Origin: JAAURB01 sp049647265
GTDB taxonomy: Bacteria > Cyanobacteriota > Cyanobacteriia > Cyanobacteriales > Microcoleaceae
Length of the DNA stretch: 64,000 bases
NCBI GenBank assembly: GCA_049647265.1
Contig: JBARXJ010000029.1
Span: 1-64,000 of the forward strand
Direction of reading: 5' to 3'
Below are positions 62,293 through 64,000 of this stretch, in pieces. The notes beneath the pieces were generated by a model. That model was not told where the DNA came from. It did not search any database and saw nothing but the letters and a program-made list of their open reading frames with translations. Position numbers and translations under genes: made by a program. Position 1 is the stretch's first letter. Every line of letters begins with the position of its first letter.

Positions 62293-64000
62293 TCAACCGG
62301 TATTTCGCATTCCAGCAGCAATTCCATTGAGGGTGAGTAATGCACCCCGCAATAATTCCCCCTTACTATAACGAGAATGAATCACACCGGTAGCAGTAGA
62401 CGTGCCATGCTGACGTAACCGTTTGAGTAATGCCACTTGTAACATTCCCAACGGAATAATCGTGCCGTTGCGTAACTGTACCGAACGCTGCAATACTGGG
62501 TCACCATCGAGTAAGCGTTGATGGTTAGTAATTTGCAACACGAGGTCTCGGGTGAGATTAAACTCTTGGGTAATTTGTTCAAACAGCGTCTCAAATCGTT
62601 CTTTGCAGTCCGCTGCACCCAATTCTTCCACATAATGATGCGCCATCTGTAAGTCTACTTTGGCTAAGGTCATTTCCACTTTAGAAATAGTGGTGCGGAA
62701 AAACGGCCATTTGTAATAGAAATATCCCAATAGTTTGAGATGTTCTTCCGGTTGCTGTTGGACAAACTCTTGTAATGCGGTTCCCACACCGTACCAGGCA
62801 GGCAGTAGAAAACGGCTCTGAGTCCAGCTAAATACCCACGGAATCGCCCGTAAACCAGAAATATCCTTTTTCTTATCTCCGCGCCGACGAGCCGGACGAG
62901 AGCTAATTTGCAGTTGGCTAATTTCTTGAATGGGAGTGACTTGATTAAAAAAGTCAATCAGATCGGGTTGTTCATAGATTAACGCCCGATAACAAGATCG
63001 CGATCGCGCAGCTAATTCCTCCATGATCTCATTCCACGGTTCAATTTCATCAAACCCCGTATGCAATAAACTCGCTTGGATCACCGCTGTGGTTACACTT
63101 TCGAGGTTATATAATGCCAATTGCGGTAAGGAATATTTCGAGGCTAGAACTTCTCCTTGTTCGGTGATTTTAATCCGGCCGCTAATACTTTTACCAGGTT
63201 GGGCTAAAATCGCTTTATAAGCAGGGCCCCCTCCGCGTCCGACAGAACCACCTCGGCCATGAAAGATCCGTAGGTTAACATCATAGGATTCTGCAACGGT
63301 TTGTAGTGCTTTTTGGGCCTTATGAATTTCCCAATTACTGCTGAGGAAACCCGAATCTTTATTACTATCAGAATACCCCAGCATAATTTCTTGTAATGAA
63401 CTACTGGGATCTGTAGAGTTTGATTCGTATCCACCTGCCAGTAACGCCCGATATAGGGGTAATTCAAACAGATCTTTCATCACCCTGGGAGCATTTTTCA
63501 AATCTTCTACCGTCTCAAATAACGGTACAATTTGTAAGTTGCCAATCCCTGTTGCTGGGTCATACAGTCCCGCTTCTTTGGCAAGCAGCATCACTTCAAG
63601 TAAGTCACTCACATCTCGACTCATACTGATGATGTAAGTTTGACAAATTTCTGCCCCAAACTCTTGCTGTAACTCCCGCATCACCCGCAGCGTATTAATA
63701 ATCTCACAAGTGCGTTCAGAAAAAGGTAATTCAGCCGGAATTAAGGGACGACGAGTGCTGAGTTCTTTGCTAAGCCACTGAGTGCGTTCGGCTTCTGAGA
63801 GTTCTTCGTAAGGTTTGGGTAAAATTTGTAGATATTCTGCCACTTCTGTAATGGCAGCAGAGTGTACAGAAGATTCCTGACGCATATCTAAACGGGCTAA
63901 GCTAAAACTATAAATTTCAACTTGACAGATCAGATTATCCAGATCTCGACAACTAATACCCGTTTCTTGTAAGTTACGCTCAATTAACTGTAACTCAGAG
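62293..64000 (-). CDS. ppc: Phosphoenolpyruvate carboxylase, C-terminal part (runs off the right edge)
   Basis: The frame stays open to the window edge; reading on from the ATG at 63885 gives FSLARLDMRQESSVHSAAI, normal internal sequence, so that ATG is not the true start. About 569 of roughly 1000 residues are visible. Active-site blocks present: MLGYSDSNKDSGFLSSNW, FHGRGGSVGRGGGP and the C-terminal MRNTG. The N-terminal half with the first catalytic His lies outside. The enzyme adds bicarbonate to PEP to make oxaloacetate, the main anaplerotic and C4-forming reaction of cyanobacteria. Confidence 0.97.
   Translation of the reverse strand, partial: SELQLIERNLQETGISCRDLDNLICQVEIYSFSLARLDMRQESSVHSAAITEVAEYLQILPKPYEELSEAERTQWLSKELSTRRPLIPAELPFSERTCEIINTLRVMRELQQEFGAEICQTYIISMSRDVSDLLEVMLLAKEAGLYDPATGIGNLQIVPLFETVEDLKNAPRVMKDLFELPLYRALLAGGYESNSTDPSSSLQEIMLGYSDSNKDSGFLSSNWEIHKAQKALQTVAESYDVNLRIFHGRGGSVGRGGGPAYKAILAQPGKSISGRIKITEQGEVLASKYSLPQLALYNLESVTTAVIQASLLHTGFDEIEPWNEIMEELAARSRSCYRALIYEQPDLIDFFNQVTPIQEISQLQISSRPARRRGDKKKDISGLRAIPWVFSWTQSRFLLPAWYGVGTALQEFVQQQPEEHLKLLGYFYYKWPFFRTTISKVEMTLAKVDLQMAHHYVEELGAADCKERFETLFEQITQEFNLTRDLVLQITNHQRLLDGDPVLQRSVQLRNGTIIPLGMLQVALLKRLRQHGTSTATGVIHSRYSKGELLRGALLTLNGIAAGMRNTG

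Overview
The window looks like chromosomal DNA of a filamentous, non-marine-picoplankton cyanobacterium (Oscillatoriales-like). This rests on the HIP1 octamer GCGATCGC scattered through genes on both strands, heptamer-type short tandem repeats between genes, the cyanobacterial families DUF1830, XisI and PEP-CTERM, the cyanobacterial style of NusB and GlyQ, and long RTX, cadherin and haemagglutinin exoproteins. The genus is not determined. No rRNA, tRNA, CRISPR array, prophage or intact insertion sequence was seen.

Layout. 1-2909: two tandem structured RNA elements (Y RNA-like) in front of a Ro60/TROVE-like vWA protein, then a PD-(D/E)XK nuclease-like gene and xisI. 2933-5873: two tandem DUF2079 membrane proteins (minus strand). 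6084-20280: housekeeping and sensing genes: dnaA, a 1331-residue hybrid histidine kinase, an SH3-like protein, a Na+/H+ antiporter, a DUF502 protein, nusB, recN, aqpZ and prfC. 20381-21018: a decayed mazEF toxin-antitoxin module. 21082-30479: a bestrophin channel and a two-gene unit of a secreted haemagglutinin-type exoprotein plus an exported CHAT/TPR protease-like protein. 31189-35646: a PEP-CTERM protein and three family-4 glycosyltransferases. 35720-44985: ppk1, an SRPBCC protein, a TM-helix-repeat channel-like protein, glyQ, a second PEP-CTERM protein and a radical SAM protein. 45359-53525: DUF1830, an orphan phosphorothioation-associated methyltransferase with duplicated flanking domains, an MscS channel, a dead deaminase gene, a membrane protein, truB and an RTX protein. 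53904-64000: an HD phosphohydrolase, ligA, a large cadherin/RTX protein and the 3' part of ppc, which runs off the right edge.

How genes may work together. The cell-surface theme is strong: two PEP-CTERM proteins, two RTX proteins, a TPS-type exoprotein with a CHAT partner and a glycosyltransferase trio, all fitting a mat- or sheath-forming filament. Osmotic and ionic homeostasis is a second theme: aquaporin, bestrophin, antiporter and two mechanosensitive-type channels.

Most notable observations: (i) tandem Y RNA-like elements, one with a cloverleaf-like interior, each with its own -10 box, upstream of the Ro60-like gene; (ii) a short in-frame insertion splitting the H-box of the hybrid kinase; (iii) a mazEF module with AUU in place of the antitoxin start codon and a toxin frameshift caused by one inserted A that creates a HIP1 octamer; (iv) the methyltransferase bracketed by two copies of the same ~200-residue domain with no dnd genes nearby; (v) a deaminase gene that is both frameshifted and missing its zinc-binding His.
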